64,000 bases of DNA from Brumimicrobium ulvae (GCF_947504225.1 NZ_CANNGT010000002.1:372001-436000); one strand, 5' to 3'. Counted from the stretch's first letter, positions 24,777 to 34,464 are shown. Notes: a model not told the origin generated them from the sequence alone. Program-made: numbers and translations.

Positions 24777-26069
24777 TTACTGTTTTACAAAACGCTTTAC
24801 GACATTTGCTCCTGAATGATCAGTGATTTTCATTAAGTAAACGCCTTTTTCTAGGTGACTTACATCTAACTGTAAAGAAGATTTAGAATACTTTACAGAC
24901 TGAATTTCTTGTCCAAATGTGTTAAAGATGACTACGTTTTCAACTTGACCATTATTGATTTCTATATTCAATAAATGATCAGTTGGGTTAGGGTATAGAG
25001 CAGCAGTAAAACGCTCTTCATTGACAGATGCTGGGTTGTTGTATACCAAATCGTAACGTTGATTTTCTAAAACACCATGCATTAAAGCAACTTGCCCTTT
25101 GGTAAATGAGTTTTGACATGATTCATCTGAATAATCCATGTAGTTTTCTGCCATGTCTGGTAAATCTATTCCACCAATATTGTCGACACATGTGTTAGCA
25201 GTTGTTGGACAACCTGTTGATTTATCCGTTGCATTTGGCGTATCATCAATACCATCCTCCTTCGTACAGTCTCCATCAGCCCAAATGTGACGCAATCCAA
25301 GGTAGTGTCCAACTTCATGGGTTGTTGTTCTTCCCAATACTTCAAAGCCTAAACCAAGGTCATTGGGATTATTTGAGCCAAATGCTTGATATTGGACTAC
25401 CACTCCGTCACTCATTCCGGCTGTAGAGCCAGGAGGCCAGTTTGACATTCCTGTAGGTGGGGTTGCATATCCTAATATCACTGGAGAACCGTTAACGGCC
25501 ATATTACAAACCCAAATGTTAAGGTAGCGGGATTGATCCCATGGATCAATACCTCCTTCGTTATTGCTTTTCACAGCCTCCATTGCACTCATGTCACCTT
25601 GAAAAAAACCCATCAGATCCATGAATGATTCTGTTGTGGTTGATGTTCTGGTGATTCCCGTTGTTGGATTTCCATCAGGGTCAATTGTTGCGAGTCTAAA
25701 TTCTATATTTGAGCCACCAACAACAAAGTCAAAATCACTTCTTAAGTTGACCGTGTCGGCATTCTTGCGCTGAAAGTCTTCGTTTAATGTCATGATTTGA
25801 TTGTAGACAACACTATCATGAATATTCTGTTGTGGAGTATTGTGCACAATATGTACTACAACTGGAATGGTATAAGTTTCATTCGTTTTTGACACAACAC
25901 CACTTTTTGCAATTGTAAACTGTTCATCTACGTGGGCTTTAAAACCTGGTGTTTTCCCTTCTTGATAATCTATATATTCAGGAGAGAAACAACGTTGAAA
26001 TGTTGGAGCTTCTTGAGCGAAACTTATTCCTGTAGAAAGCAATAAGCCAACGAATAGTGCTTTTTTCAT
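24777..26069 (-). CDS. Secreted M43 (pappalysin-type) metalloprotease with T9SS tail
   Basis: 430 residues. A signal peptide (MKKALFVGLLLSTGISFAQ) is followed by a propeptide-like region and a zinc metalloprotease domain with HEVGHYLGLRH (residues 251-261), the HExxHxxGxxH motif, and the Met-turn in ENYMDYSDESC. Cys residues around CTKEDGIDDTPNATDKSTGCPTTANTC are typical of the family. A C-terminal domain of about 80 residues (LYPNPTDHLLNIEINNG, FNTFGQEI, KGVYLMKITDHSGANVVKRFVKQ) is a type A sorting domain for type IX secretion. Likely a secreted or surface protease. Confidence 0.92.
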   Translation of the reverse strand: MKKALFVGLLLSTGISFAQEAPTFQRCFSPEYIDYQEGKTPGFKAHVDEQFTIAKSGVVSKTNETYTIPVVVHIVHNTPQQNIHDSVVYNQIMTLNEDFQRKNADTVNLRSDFDFVVGGSNIEFRLATIDPDGNPTTGITRTSTTTESFMDLMGFFQGDMSAMEAVKSNNEGGIDPWDQSRYLNIWVCNMAVNGSPVILGYATPPTGMSNWPPGSTAGMSDGVVVQYQAFGSNNPNDLGLGFEVLGRTTTHEVGHYLGLRHIWADGDCTKEDGIDDTPNATDKSTGCPTTANTCVDNIGGIDLPDMAENYMDYSDESCQNSFTKGQVALMHGVLENQRYDLVYNNPASVNEERFTAALYPNPTDHLLNIEINNGQVENVVIFNTFGQEIQSVKYSKSSLQLDVSHLEKGVYLMKITDHSGANVVKRFVKQ

Positions 26070-26226
26070 AATGTATACTTTAAAAGATCAATTATTTCCG
26101 ATAACGAAAGTGAAAATAGAGAATAAAGCTACATTATAATTCAATATTTGACCAGCAGTAATAATTGTGGGTGAGCGGTTGGACTTTTCTGCAATGAGAA
26201 ATTCAAGAGAATGATGATGATTAGGT

Positions 26227-26883
26227 TTACTTTTTAGGGAAGTATACCTTTTGACGGAAGAGCACCATTATTACTCCAACAGAGATAGCGGCATCAGCAA
26301 TGTTCCATATCGCAGGAAAGACTTGAGATCCTCCTAGCCAAGGAACCCATGAAGGCCAAACGGCATAGAATTGAAACATATCAACTACGTTTCCAAATAG
26401 GAATCCACGATGACGAACTTCTACATTTTCAGTGTAACCATAGTAAGAGCATTCTGCCCAAATACCCGATCCCTCGACCTGATTGTATGAAAGACAAGGG
26501 TCAAAATAGTCCTTAAACATAAAGTCGTAAAACATGGAGTCAAAAAGGTTTCCAGCAGCACCAGCAAGTACTAGTCCTGCAACAATTAGAAACTCTAATT
26601 TAACTTCTTTGAGTTTTATTTGTCTGAGTATATAAATTACAATAGCAATTATTGCCCCAACCCTAAACAGGGAGAGTAACAATTTACCCCACATTCCTCC
26701 GCCAAGTTGTGTCCCGAAAGCCATTCCTTGATTTTCGACATAATTTAAACGAAACCATTCCCCGATTAAGGGAACGCTAGGGTCGTCATGGGTGAAGTTT
26801 GTTTTGACCCAAATTTTGACCACTTGGTCTAAAATTAAAATCAAAAGAACTACACTGAATGTAATTAAATAACGTTTTCTCAA
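26227..26883 (-). CDS. lspA: Lipoprotein signal peptidase II
   Basis: 218 residues, longer than the usual 160-170 because of an insertion between the second and third helices (MFYDFMFKDYFDPCLSYNQVEGSG...), as is common in Bacteroidota. Four membrane helices and both catalytic Asp motifs are present: GAAGNLFDS and NIADAAISVG. It cleaves signal peptides before the lipid-modified Cys of lipoproteins, of which several are coded here. It lies 12 bases downstream of the DksA-like gene and probably shares its promoter. Confidence 0.95.
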   Translation of the reverse strand: MRKRYLITFSVVLLILILDQVVKIWVKTNFTHDDPSVPLIGEWFRLNYVENQGMAFGTQLGGGMWGKLLLSLFRVGAIIAIVIYILRQIKLKEVKLEFLIVAGLVLAGAAGNLFDSMFYDFMFKDYFDPCLSYNQVEGSGIWAECSYYGYTENVEVRHRGFLFGNVVDMFQFYAVWPSWVPWLGGSQVFPAIWNIADAAISVGVIMVLFRQKVYFPKK

Positions 26884-26895
26884 ACCTTAATTTGT

Positions 26896-27279
26896 TTACG
26901 AGTCTTGCTGATTTTTGGCTTCAATGCTTAGTGTAGCATGAGGAACAAGTTTTAACCTTTCTTTTTGAATTAATTTACCCGTTACACGACAAACACCGTA
27001 AGTTTTATTTTCAATTCTGATCAAAGCGTTTTTCAATGCTTGAATGAATTTTTCTTGACGCAAAGCCAATTGTGCCATTTCTTCACGAGATAAAGTATCC
27101 GATCCGTCTTCCATCATATTGAAAGAACGTCCTGTATCGTCGGTACCATGATCATCTTTATATGAAAGAGAGTCTTTTAGGATTTGTAAATCCTCATCAG
27201 CTTCAACCAATTTGCTCTCAATTATTTCTTTGAATTCTTGTAGTTCTTCATCTGAGAACCTTGTTTTTTCTTTTGCCAT
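26896..27279 (-). CDS. DksA/TraR-family protein with degenerate zinc finger
   Basis: 127 residues. Coiled-coil N-terminal half (DEELQEFKEIIESKLVEADEDLQILKDSL) then TDDTGRSFNMMEDGSDTLSREEMAQLALRQEKFIQAL, then a DksA-type C-terminal segment TYGVCRVTGKLIQKERLKLVPHATLSIEAK. Only the first zinc cysteine remains (C in YGVC); the second, third and fourth positions are Thr, Ser and Ala-type residues, so zinc is probably not bound. DksA-like proteins act in the secondary channel of RNA polymerase. This zinc-free form is usual in Bacteroidota. It shares an operon with lspA and has a consensus promoter. Confidence 0.85.
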   Translation of the reverse strand: MAKEKTRFSDEELQEFKEIIESKLVEADEDLQILKDSLSYKDDHGTDDTGRSFNMMEDGSDTLSREEMAQLALRQEKFIQALKNALIRIENKTYGVCRVTGKLIQKERLKLVPHATLSIEAKNQQDS

Positions 27280-27314
27280 TTTATGAATAAGTTTGATTTT
27301 AAAATGATAATGAA

Positions 27315-27344
27315 CAAATATAACCGAATTTCGTTTTGAATCAA
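27315..27344 (-). promoter_or_regulatory. Promoter of the DksA-like gene and lspA
   Basis: Minus-strand TTG (plus-strand CAA 27342-27344), 19 bases, then TATATTTG (27315-27322): a perfect match to the consensus, with a leader of about 30 bases. Confidence 0.7.
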
Positions 27345-27401
27345 GTGCTTTTATCGATTGTGAAAAAGTATTTTTGTAATTAATTGACTAATTTTAATGA
27401 A

Positions 27402-28034
27402 ATGGATGTATTAGAAGCCTTAAATTGGCGGTATGCGGTAAAAAAATTCGACCCGACAAAAAAACTATCAGTTGAACAAATTGATAGAATAAAAAAAGCT
27501 TTGCAATTAACGCCAACTTCTATGGGGTTACAATTAATGAAGTTTGTGATGGTAGAATCTAAAGAAATTAAAAAGAAAATTACTCCCATTGCCTACCATC
27601 AACCGCAAATTGAAGAAGCTTCTCATTTGTTAATTATGTGCAGAAAAACGGATGTTAAATCTGAAGATATCGACTCCTTTATAGAAGAAGCAGCTGCAGT
27701 AAATGAGCTCGAAGTTTCACATAAGTCAATGCAAGATTATGACAAATCCTTACGTGTTAGTCTTGCAATACCTGAAGAACAACAAAAAATATGGATGGAC
27801 AATCAGGTGTATATTGCTTTGGGTAACTTAATGACCGTGTGCGCCGTGGAAGGCATTGATGCTTGTCCGATGGAAGGCTTTGACCGTAAACGACTCAATG
27901 AAGAATTAGGGTTTAATGAACAACATTTAGATGCAGTGGTTATGTTTGCTCTTGGTCATCGCTCAGCGGAAGACTACAGATTAAAATTTAAAAAAGTACG
28001 TCGACCATTAGAAAATTTATTTCAAACAATTTAA
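27402..28034 (+). CDS. Nitroreductase-family NAD(P)H oxidoreductase
   Basis: 210 residues from the ATG at 27402 (an upstream in-frame TTG at 27384 is less likely). FMN-binding nitroreductase fold, NfsB-like: LNWRYAVKKFDPTKKLS at the N-terminus, LTPTSMGLQLMKFVMV, QVYIALGNLMTVCAVEGIDACPMEGFD, and a C-terminal MFALGHRSAEDYRLKFKKVR. The RYAVKKFD and HRS/Y residues contact FMN phosphate in the family. It would reduce quinones, nitroaromatics or flavins. It sits 10 bases ahead of an alcohol dehydrogenase gene and likely forms an operon with it. Confidence 0.9.
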   Translation: MDVLEALNWRYAVKKFDPTKKLSVEQIDRIKKALQLTPTSMGLQLMKFVMVESKEIKKKITPIAYHQPQIEEASHLLIMCRKTDVKSEDIDSFIEEAAAVNELEVSHKSMQDYDKSLRVSLAIPEEQQKIWMDNQVYIALGNLMTVCAVEGIDACPMEGFDRKRLNEELGFNEQHLDAVVMFALGHRSAEDYRLKFKKVRRPLENLFQTI

Positions 28035-28044
28035 AATATTAAAC

Positions 28045-29205
28045 ATGAATAATTTCGAATACTATAATCCAACAAAAGTCATCTTTGGAAAAGATACATA
28101 CGATCAAATTCCAGCAAGGATAAAAGATGCAACATCTGGTAACAGAGTAATGATTACTTATGGTGGAGGGAGCATTAAGAAAAACGGAGTTTATGATGCT
28201 GTAATGTCAGCACTTAATGATTACGATGTGATTGAGTTTTCAGGGATTGAAGCCAATCCAGAGTATGATACTTTAATGAAAGCCGTTGAACAAATCAAAG
28301 AAAATCCGGTTGACTTCGTTTTGGCCATCGGAGGAGGTTCAGTGATTGACGGAACCAAATTTATTGTTTCAGCTGCAAAATATGATGGTGATCCTTGGGA
28401 TGTTTTATCCCAGAAAAAAGGATGTAAATTTACCGATGCTTTGCCTTTTGGTACGGTGTTGACTTTGCCTGCGACTGGTTCAGAAATGAACTCAGGTGCG
28501 GTGATTTCAAACAGTAGGCTAAAAGAAAAAAGAACAATGGGTGGACCACAAGGATTTCCGAAATTCTCCTTTTTAGACCCAACTGTTGTTAAAACACTGC
28601 CGAAAAAACAAATTGCTAACGGAATCGTGGATGCTTATATGCATACCTTAGAGCAATACATGACTTATCCTTCGGGTAACTTGCTGCAAGAAAGAATTGC
28701 AGAAGGGATTCTTGCAACTTTAATTGAAATCGGCCCTAAAGTTTTGGAAGACGCATCTGATTATCAAGCCGCAAGTAACTTAATGTGGTGTGCAACGATG
28801 GCCTTAAATGGAACTTTACGTGCTGGTGTAGCTTATGATTGGGCAACACACATGATTGGTCACGAACTGACCGCCCTACACGGAATTGATCATGCCAGAA
28901 CATTGGCGATTATCGCTCCAAACTTGTACAAGGTTAAATTTGATAATAAAAAGGAAAAGCTCATTCAATACGGTCAGCGTATTTTTGGTCTAGAAGGATC
29001 TTGTGGTGAAGAGGCCATCAACCGCACCAAAATATTCTTCGAATCATTAGGAGTAAAAACCAAGTTATCAGACTATTCAGACGATTATCAGTCGACTCCG
29101 CAAACGATTAGAAAACGTTTTGAGGAGCGTGGATGGGAAGGATTAGGAGAACGTAAAGACCTTACTCCAGCTGAAGCAGAGCAGATTGTTGAAATGAGTT
29201 TTTAA
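28045..29205 (+). CDS. Iron-containing alcohol dehydrogenase (YqhD/butanol dehydrogenase type)
   Basis: 386 residues. Signatures: NNFEYYNPTKVIFGK, the NAD(P)-binding VLAIGGGSVIDGTKF, LPATGSEMNSGAVI, and metal ligands in GIVDAYMHTLEQY (Asp/His) and MIGHELTALHGIDHARTLA (two His). The family reduces short-chain aldehydes, usually with NADPH in the YqhD branch. Adjacent to the nitroreductase upstream and a GNAT-like gene 11 bases downstream, suggesting one transcript with a redox or detoxification theme; that theme is inferred. Confidence 0.92.
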   Translation: MNNFEYYNPTKVIFGKDTYDQIPARIKDATSGNRVMITYGGGSIKKNGVYDAVMSALNDYDVIEFSGIEANPEYDTLMKAVEQIKENPVDFVLAIGGGSVIDGTKFIVSAAKYDGDPWDVLSQKKGCKFTDALPFGTVLTLPATGSEMNSGAVISNSRLKEKRTMGGPQGFPKFSFLDPTVVKTLPKKQIANGIVDAYMHTLEQYMTYPSGNLLQERIAEGILATLIEIGPKVLEDASDYQAASNLMWCATMALNGTLRAGVAYDWATHMIGHELTALHGIDHARTLAIIAPNLYKVKFDNKKEKLIQYGQRIFGLEGSCGEEAINRTKIFFESLGVKTKLSDYSDDYQSTPQTIRKRFEERGWEGLGERKDLTPAEAEQIVEMSF

Positions 29206-29216
29206 TTTTAAATAAA

Positions 29217-30245
29217 ATGAAGGTAAGGGCGCCATTTGTATTGCGAGAGAGTTATAATGACGAAGTTTTAAATCTATTGAAGTCTGTTACTTTAGGCTCA
29301 AATGGAGCCCGTTATCAACATCAACGACTTGAGCAACGCATTCAGCAAGTTTATAAACCTTTGTTTCTGAATTTGGAAAGAAATGAGAAAGTTCTTGGAA
29401 ATATTACCTTCTGCCGAAGACCTATCAATTGGTATGTAAGATATTTCGCGTTTGATATAGGGATGCAAGCAAATAGTCAGCAACCTCGTTCGAAAGCTTC
29501 AAATTCAGGATTGAAAAAAAGAATAGGTGAGTTCTTTGATCACGCTTTTGAATTGGAACAAGATCGACCTTCTACGTTTTATGCTTATATCGACCCAAGA
29601 AATGAAAGGTCATTATGGATGAGTCAAAACTTTGACTTCTATACGGCAGCCAAAATTGCTACACAAACATTCAGTAGGGTTAAACCTAAAAAGCAAGAGG
29701 GAGTCTCTGCAGTAAAAGTGAATGATTTTATTCGCGAGAAGGTGAAAGAAACTTATGGAAAAGCGCCTTTCTACTTTACACACCACACCTTTAATGAAGA
29801 TCCATTTTATACACTGAAAGTAGGAGGAGAGATAGTTGCTTTGGCCAAAACACATAGTGCGGAATGGAAAATATCTCGGTTGCCGGGTAAAAATGGAGTT
29901 TTGCTAAAAAACATCATTCCTTATGTGCCTGGTTTACGTAAGGTTATTCGACCTAATTCGCATGTGTTTAGTGTTGTGGATTCGATTTGGTGTAAAGACC
30001 ATAACCACGAATGGTTAGAGCAGTTGTTTGAAGGAATTCTATTCCATGAAAAGAAGAACACAATGATTTGGTGGGTGGATCAGAAAGAACCTTTGTATAT
30101 TGATGTAAAGAACAAAATAAACTGGGGACTTTTAAACAAAGTCAATGGTGTTCACGAAGTGGATTTAGTCATTAGAACACAAGAAAATCAACCCAAAATT
30201 GAATTTAATCAACCTACATACGTAACAGGCTTTGATTTTATCTAA
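29217..30245 (+). CDS. Conserved protein with GNAT-like features, unknown
   Basis: 342 residues, soluble, no signal peptide. The N-terminal half starts KVRAPFVLRESYNDEVLNLLKSV and contains a strand pattern reminiscent of acyl-CoA N-acetyltransferases (KVLGNITFCRRPINWYVRYFAFD, FYAYIDPRNERSLWMSQNFDFY, the last like a GNAT motif B region). The C-terminal part has FYTLKVGGEIVALAKTH and ends EVDLVIRTQ. A two-GNAT fold is plausible but not proven. It lies third in the nitroreductase-alcohol dehydrogenase transcript and converges on the VF530-type gene. Confidence 0.6.
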   Translation: MKVRAPFVLRESYNDEVLNLLKSVTLGSNGARYQHQRLEQRIQQVYKPLFLNLERNEKVLGNITFCRRPINWYVRYFAFDIGMQANSQQPRSKASNSGLKKRIGEFFDHAFELEQDRPSTFYAYIDPRNERSLWMSQNFDFYTAAKIATQTFSRVKPKKQEGVSAVKVNDFIREKVKETYGKAPFYFTHHTFNEDPFYTLKVGGEIVALAKTHSAEWKISRLPGKNGVLLKNIIPYVPGLRKVIRPNSHVFSVVDSIWCKDHNHEWLEQLFEGILFHEKKNTMIWWVDQKEPLYIDVKNKINWGLLNKVNGVHEVDLVIRTQENQPKIEFNQPTYVTGFDFI

Positions 30246-30253
30246 GAGGTAAG

Positions 30254-30592
30254 TTAATCTAAATAAGAAGGTTTAGAACCATAGCTTTGTAAAGGTGGCT
30301 TCTTTTCAGAATTTAAAGGCTTTTTCTTTTGTAAAGGACCTTTCTTTTTAATTCTTAAAGATTTAAGGTAAATTCCTTCAACCCTTTCTCTTGCCCATGG
30401 GGTTCTTCTTAAAAACTTCAAGCTGGATTTAATCGAAGGGTTACTTTTAAAGCAATTGATGTTTACCATTTCATACAACTCTTCCCAGCTGTATTCAGTC
30501 GTCAGTACATCTAATATGGTTGCTAGCTTAACACCATGCAAAGGATTGTTGGGCTGTTCTTGAGGTTTTCCTTTCTCCATGTTTATAAACAT
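30254..30592 (-). CDS. VF530-family DNA-binding protein
   Basis: 112 residues. The core [61 protein letters not shown] is a clear VF530 (DUF2132) domain, a small DNA-binding fold first solved from Vibrio. A basic, Lys/Pro-rich tail of about 30 residues ([18 protein letters not shown]) follows, which would favour nucleic acid. A start at 30580 (MEKGKPQ) is as good as 30592. Role in the cell unknown. Confidence 0.88.
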   Translation of the reverse strand: MFINMEKGKPQEQPNNPLHGVKLATILDVLTTEYSWEELYEMVNINCFKSNPSIKSSLKFLRRTPWARERVEGIYLKSLRIKKKGPLQKKKPLNSEKKPPLQSYGSKPSYLD

Positions 30593-30619
30593 TATCGTAT
30601 GAATAGAAAAATCAAACTG

Positions 30620-31177
30620 CTAATCAGTCTCCTCATTCTTTTCAATCTCTTTAATCTTGGGTAAATTGATTTTATCCTCAACAACAATTGCTTCTGGAAA
30701 CTCTGAAGTTAATTTAGCACGCATTTTTTCTGCTTCTAATTGCGTTCTAAAATCGCCTAATAACAGGAGGTAGTTTGGAGCTTTGTATTCAATATATGTA
30801 GATGTTTCGCTGTCCATTTGCAGTGCGGTAGAACGTGCATTGTCGACTTGACTTCTTGATTGGTCAAAAAACAATTGAATGCGATATCCGTTCATTATCG
30901 GACCCATGTTTGGTGGAATGGTTGCAGATTTAAATTTGATGATTTTATCCACAGAAGTACTTTTCACTACCTGAATTTTCCCAGGTTCAATGACTTTTGG
31001 TTTTTCTGAGTGGTAAAATACACTGTCCTTCATTATTGGTTGAACATCTTTGCTCTCCTGTGTGTCTTCTTTTTTGTTTTGTTCTTTTTTCTTGTCAGAC
31101 CCACTTTTCCACCATTCATTTTGCGAAAAAGCAACTGGTGTAATAACCATTAAAAAGAATACAATAATTAATTTCAT
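30620..31177 (-). CDS. Secreted SPOR-domain protein
   Basis: 185 residues. Signal peptide (MKLIIVFFLMVITPVAFSQ), a Lys/Glu-rich low-complexity linker (KKKEQNKKEDTQESKD), and a C-terminal SPOR-type domain of about residues 95-172 with GYRIQLFFDQSRSQVDNA and NYLLLLGDFRTQLEAEKMRAKL. SPOR domains bind denuded peptidoglycan at septa. The extended linker and periplasmic location fit a cell-wall protein. A -7 box TACTTTTG lies 16 bases upstream on the minus strand (plus-strand 31194-31201). Confidence 0.85.
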   Translation of the reverse strand: MKLIIVFFLMVITPVAFSQNEWWKSGSDKKKEQNKKEDTQESKDVQPIMKDSVFYHSEKPKVIEPGKIQVVKSTSVDKIIKFKSATIPPNMGPIMNGYRIQLFFDQSRSQVDNARSTALQMDSETSTYIEYKAPNYLLLLGDFRTQLEAEKMRAKLTSEFPEAIVVEDKINLPKIKEIEKNEETD

Positions 31178-31405
31178 TGTTTAAAATTTTATACAAAAGT
31201 AAATAATATTCTTCATAAGGTAAGTTTTTCAAGCTACTATAGAACAAAGAATTTGTCGCAAGTTAAGCAATTGGAATGCCACAGTTTGTGAAAATTTCCA
31301 AAAATCCTCCATCTAATTAAAAAAACGGGTTGAATGAATTGGCTTTTATAAAAAGTCGAGTAAAGTCGTGTACCTTTTGTGACACTATCTTAATTGCTAA
31401 AGATT

Positions 31406-31413
31406 TAATTTTG
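31406..31413 (+). promoter_or_regulatory. -7 box upstream of the carbonic anhydrase gene
   Basis: TAATTTTG matches TAnnTTTG and lies 27 bases before the ATG at 31441. It supports that ATG over the upstream in-frame TTG at 31330, which would lie ahead of the promoter. Confidence 0.4.
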
Positions 31414-31440
31414 ATTTGGATAAAATTTAGAGATGAAAAG

Positions 31441-32064
31441 ATGGAAACGCAAACAAAAGAAAATCAGAGTAAGTTAACGCCGCAAGAAATCAAACAACTC
31501 CTTATTGAAGGTAACCAAAGGTTTGCTAGTGGAAAAATGATGGAGCGTGACTTATTAGAGCAAGTAAAGGTCACCTCTGTAGGGCAATATCCTCATACTA
31601 TTGTATTGGGGTGCATTGATTCAAGAGCAACTACAGAGCAAATTTTTGATCAAGGAATTGGAGATGTTTTTAATGCACGAGTTGCTGGAAACATAGTTAA
31701 TGAAGATGTTTTGGGTTCTTTAGAATATGCTTGTAAAGTTGCAGGGTCTAAACTTGTTATGGTACTAGGTCATACGAAATGTGGTGCAGTAACTTCTGCT
31801 TGTCATGGTGTAAAGCTTGGTCATATTTCAAACTTGCTGGCTAAAATTAATCCAGCAATAGAAAAAGCAAAGTTGAATTTTAAAGATATTACAACCCCCG
31901 AAGCCGTAAATGAAGTTGGAAAGGAAAATGTTTTAAATTCAATGAAAGAAATTCGTGAAAGAAGCCCTATTTTGTATGCGCTAGAGCGTAAGGGGAAAAT
32001 AAAAATTATCGGGGGGATGTATGATGTTCAAACTGGTTTGGTGGAGTTCTATATTGGAGCTTAA
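31441..32064 (+). CDS. can: Beta-carbonic anhydrase
   Basis: 207 residues from the ATG at 31441; the frame is open further upstream to a TTG at 31330, but that part does not match the family. Zinc ligands and the catalytic dyad are visible: Cys58, Asp60 and Arg62 in LGCIDSRA, then His111 and Cys114 in GHTKCGAV. VAGNIVNEDVLGSLEYA is also typical. It hydrates CO2 to bicarbonate in the cytosol. A strong hairpin follows at 32075-32121. Confidence 0.95.
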   Translation: METQTKENQSKLTPQEIKQLLIEGNQRFASGKMMERDLLEQVKVTSVGQYPHTIVLGCIDSRATTEQIFDQGIGDVFNARVAGNIVNEDVLGSLEYACKVAGSKLVMVLGHTKCGAVTSACHGVKLGHISNLLAKINPAIEKAKLNFKDITTPEAVNEVGKENVLNSMKEIRERSPILYALERKGKIKIIGGMYDVQTGLVEFYIGA

Positions 32065-32074
32065 TTGATTGAAA

Positions 32075-32121
32075 AATGTAAAATGATAGGGATGTGTTGT
32101 TCACATCTATCATTTTACATT
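32075..32121. terminator. Bidirectional terminator between can and aspS
   Basis: A stem of about 20 bp with a two-base bulge: AATGTAAAATGATAG-(GG)-ATGTG at 32075-32096 pairs with CACATCTATCATTTTACATT at 32102-32121 over a five-base loop. It lies between two converging genes. Confidence 0.7.
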
Positions 32122-32134
32122 AATCATTATTCAA

Positions 32135-33889
32135 CTAGTCTTTAATTTCAACCTTTAAAGCCAATTCTTCTAATTGTGCATCATCAATAGTTGCTGGCGC
32201 ATCAATCATAACATCACGTCCAGCATTGTTTTTAGGGAATGCAATATAATCACGAATAGAGTCAGAACCACCCATCGTTGCCACCAAACGATCTAATCCA
32301 AAGGCAATTCCACCATGTGGAGGTGCACCAAATTCAAATGCATCCATTAAGAAACCAAATTGTTTTTTTGCTTCTTCATCTGTAAATCCAAGGTGTTCAA
32401 ACATTTTTGCTTGAAGTGTTTTGTCATGGATACGAATAGAGCCTCCACCTAGTTCAACGCCATTCATTGCTAAATCATATGCATTGGCACGAACCTTTCC
32501 AGGATCAGTTGCTAATAGAGCAATATCTTCTGTTTTAGGAGAAGTAAAAGGGTGGTGCATTGCATGGTAACGGTTTGAATCTTCATCCCATTCCAATAGG
32601 GGGAAGTCAATCACCCATAAAGGTTTAAATTCATTTGGATTTCTTAACCCTAATTCATCTCCCATGTGTAAACGCAAGTCATTCATTTGACTACGTGTAG
32701 CATTAGTTTCACCGCTTAAAACGAGCATCAAATCTCCAGGTTTAGCACCTGTTAAATCTGCCCATGCTTGCAGATCTTCTTGACTATAAAATTTGTCTAC
32801 AGAACTTTTGAAAGTCCCGTCATTGTTATATTTACAATACACTAATCCTTTTGCGCCTACTTGTGGACGCTGCACCCATTTAGTTAAGGCATCCAATTGT
32901 TTACGTGTATAAACTGCACATTCTTGTGCAACAATCCCTAAAACTAATTCCGCATCATCAAAAATTTTAAACCCTTTATTTTGGGCAACAGAATTCATGT
33001 CTTTAAATTCCATTCCAAAACGAATATCTGGTTTGTCGGAACCATAACGCTCCATTGCTTCAGCATAAGTCATACGTGGAAAATCTTCTGTAAATTCAAC
33101 ACCTCTACATGTTTTGAATAAGTGTTTTACCAATCCTTCAAACGTGTTTAAGATATCTTCTTGTTCAACAAAAGACATTTCACAGTCAATTTGAGTAAAC
33201 TCAGGCTGACGATCAGCACGTAAATCTTCATCTCTAAAACAACGCACAATTTGGTAATACCTATCAATTCCAGACACCATTAATAATTGCTTGAACGTTT
33301 GGGGAGACTGTGGCAAGGCATAGAATTCGCCTTGGTTCATTCTGCTAGGAACAACAAAGTCTCTGGCTCCTTCTGGTGTCGATTTAATTAAATATGGAGT
33401 TTCAATATCCATAAAATCTACAGAGTCTAAGAATTTTCTTGTTTCCAATGCCACTTTGTTTCGCAAGCGTAACTTGTCGAGAATTGTATTTCTGCGGATA
33501 TCCAAATAACGGTATTTCATTCGCTGCTCATCACCACCATCCGTTTCATCTTCAATAGTAAAAGGAGGCGTTTTTGCTGCATTTAGAATATTCAGTTCAG
33601 TTACTTTAATTTCTACTTCTCCAGTTGGAATGTTTTTATTTTTACTAGAACGCTCAATTACTTCACCTTTAACTTGAACCACAAATTCACGTCCTAATTT
33701 TCGTGCTTTTTGGTTCAATTCATCATTATCATGTGTACTAAAAGCCAATTGTGTAATTCCATAACGATCGCGAAGATCAACAAAGGTCATTCCCCCCATT
33801 TCACGTGTACGTTGTACCCAACCACTAAGGCTTACTTCATTTCCAACATTTGACAGGCGTAACTCGCCACAGGTGTGCGTTCTATACAT
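32135..33889 (-). CDS. aspS: Aspartyl-tRNA synthetase
   Basis: 584 residues, bacterial type. An N-terminal OB-fold anticodon domain ([33 protein letters not shown]) precedes the class II catalytic core with motif 2 [21 protein letters not shown], the GAD insert region of about 290-420, and motif 3 [12 protein letters not shown] near the C-terminus. It charges tRNA-Asp. Single-gene unit. A -7-like TATTTTTG (plus-strand 33909-33916) lies 19 bases upstream with no well-placed -33. Confidence 0.98.
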   Translation of the reverse strand: MYRTHTCGELRLSNVGNEVSLSGWVQRTREMGGMTFVDLRDRYGITQLAFSTHDNDELNQKARKLGREFVVQVKGEVIERSSKNKNIPTGEVEIKVTELNILNAAKTPPFTIEDETDGGDEQRMKYRYLDIRRNTILDKLRLRNKVALETRKFLDSVDFMDIETPYLIKSTPEGARDFVVPSRMNQGEFYALPQSPQTFKQLLMVSGIDRYYQIVRCFRDEDLRADRQPEFTQIDCEMSFVEQEDILNTFEGLVKHLFKTCRGVEFTEDFPRMTYAEAMERYGSDKPDIRFGMEFKDMNSVAQNKGFKIFDDAELVLGIVAQECAVYTRKQLDALTKWVQRPQVGAKGLVYCKYNNDGTFKSSVDKFYSQEDLQAWADLTGAKPGDLMLVLSGETNATRSQMNDLRLHMGDELGLRNPNEFKPLWVIDFPLLEWDEDSNRYHAMHHPFTSPKTEDIALLATDPGKVRANAYDLAMNGVELGGGSIRIHDKTLQAKMFEHLGFTDEEAKKQFGFLMDAFEFGAPPHGGIAFGLDRLVATMGGSDSIRDYIAFPKNNAGRDVMIDAPATIDDAQLEELALKVEIKD

Positions 33890-34062
33890 AATATTAAATT
33901 TATAAGCGCAAAAATAGGAAGAAGATTGAACATTAAGGCCTCCTTCGGAAAGAACTTAAAGATTCAATAGGTTTTATTGGTCCTAGTTTGAGTTAAAACT
34001 ATGCTCCTGATAGGCCTCGGGATTAGTGCCTCTCGCTTTAGCTTCTAAAAATCTTATCGGAT

Positions 34063-34102
34063 ATTAGGTGTTAGACAAAAAGTCTAATGGCTAACACCTA
34101 AT
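34063..34102. repeat. Compound hairpin in the aspS-atpB gap
   Basis: ATTAGGTGTTAG (34063-34074) pairs with CTAACACCTAAT (34091-34102). Inside, TTAGAC (34071-34076) can instead pair with GTCTAA (34082-34087), so two exclusive folds exist. No T run follows. The remaining 33890-34391 sequence shows nothing else I can name. Confidence 0.45.
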
Positions 34103-34391
34103 GGTCTACTCTTAAAATGGCCATAGAATTTTATTCTCATGTGAACCTGTGGTGCTTTTAGTCAATGGTGGTTCAGTTTTTCTTTGAAATGTATTGAGGA
34201 GATTATTTCTATGCCTCTACGGAATGTATTAAATAGTTATGAATTGAATTATTGATTTTTGCCCTGCTTTAAATGGTGAAGTAAAGAAGGTTCTCAACAG
34301 GTTATTAACAATATCGATTTCCCATCTCTGCCTGTATAGCCAGTAAACACAGGTGTTTGTCGAAAAAATAACCAAAACCAAATAAATTTCA

Positions 34392-34421
34392 TTGACCTTT
34401 GGAAAAGAATATATACCTTTG
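34392..34421 (+). promoter_or_regulatory. Promoter of the ATP synthase operon
   Basis: TTG (34392-34394), 19 bases, TACCTTTG (34414-34421): a perfect consensus promoter. The leader to atpB is about 40 bases. Confidence 0.75.
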
Positions 34422-34464
34422 CACCCAAATTTGAACAGAACGATTCATTTTTAAAGTGATAACA

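Noticed and set aside
31330-31440. N-terminal extension of the carbonic anhydrase
   Set aside because: It would start at a TTG upstream of the likely promoter and does not match the family; the ATG at 31441 is preferred.
34456-34464. GTG start for atpB
   Set aside because: An ATG nine bases later fits the signal-like N-terminus as well and is the more common start.
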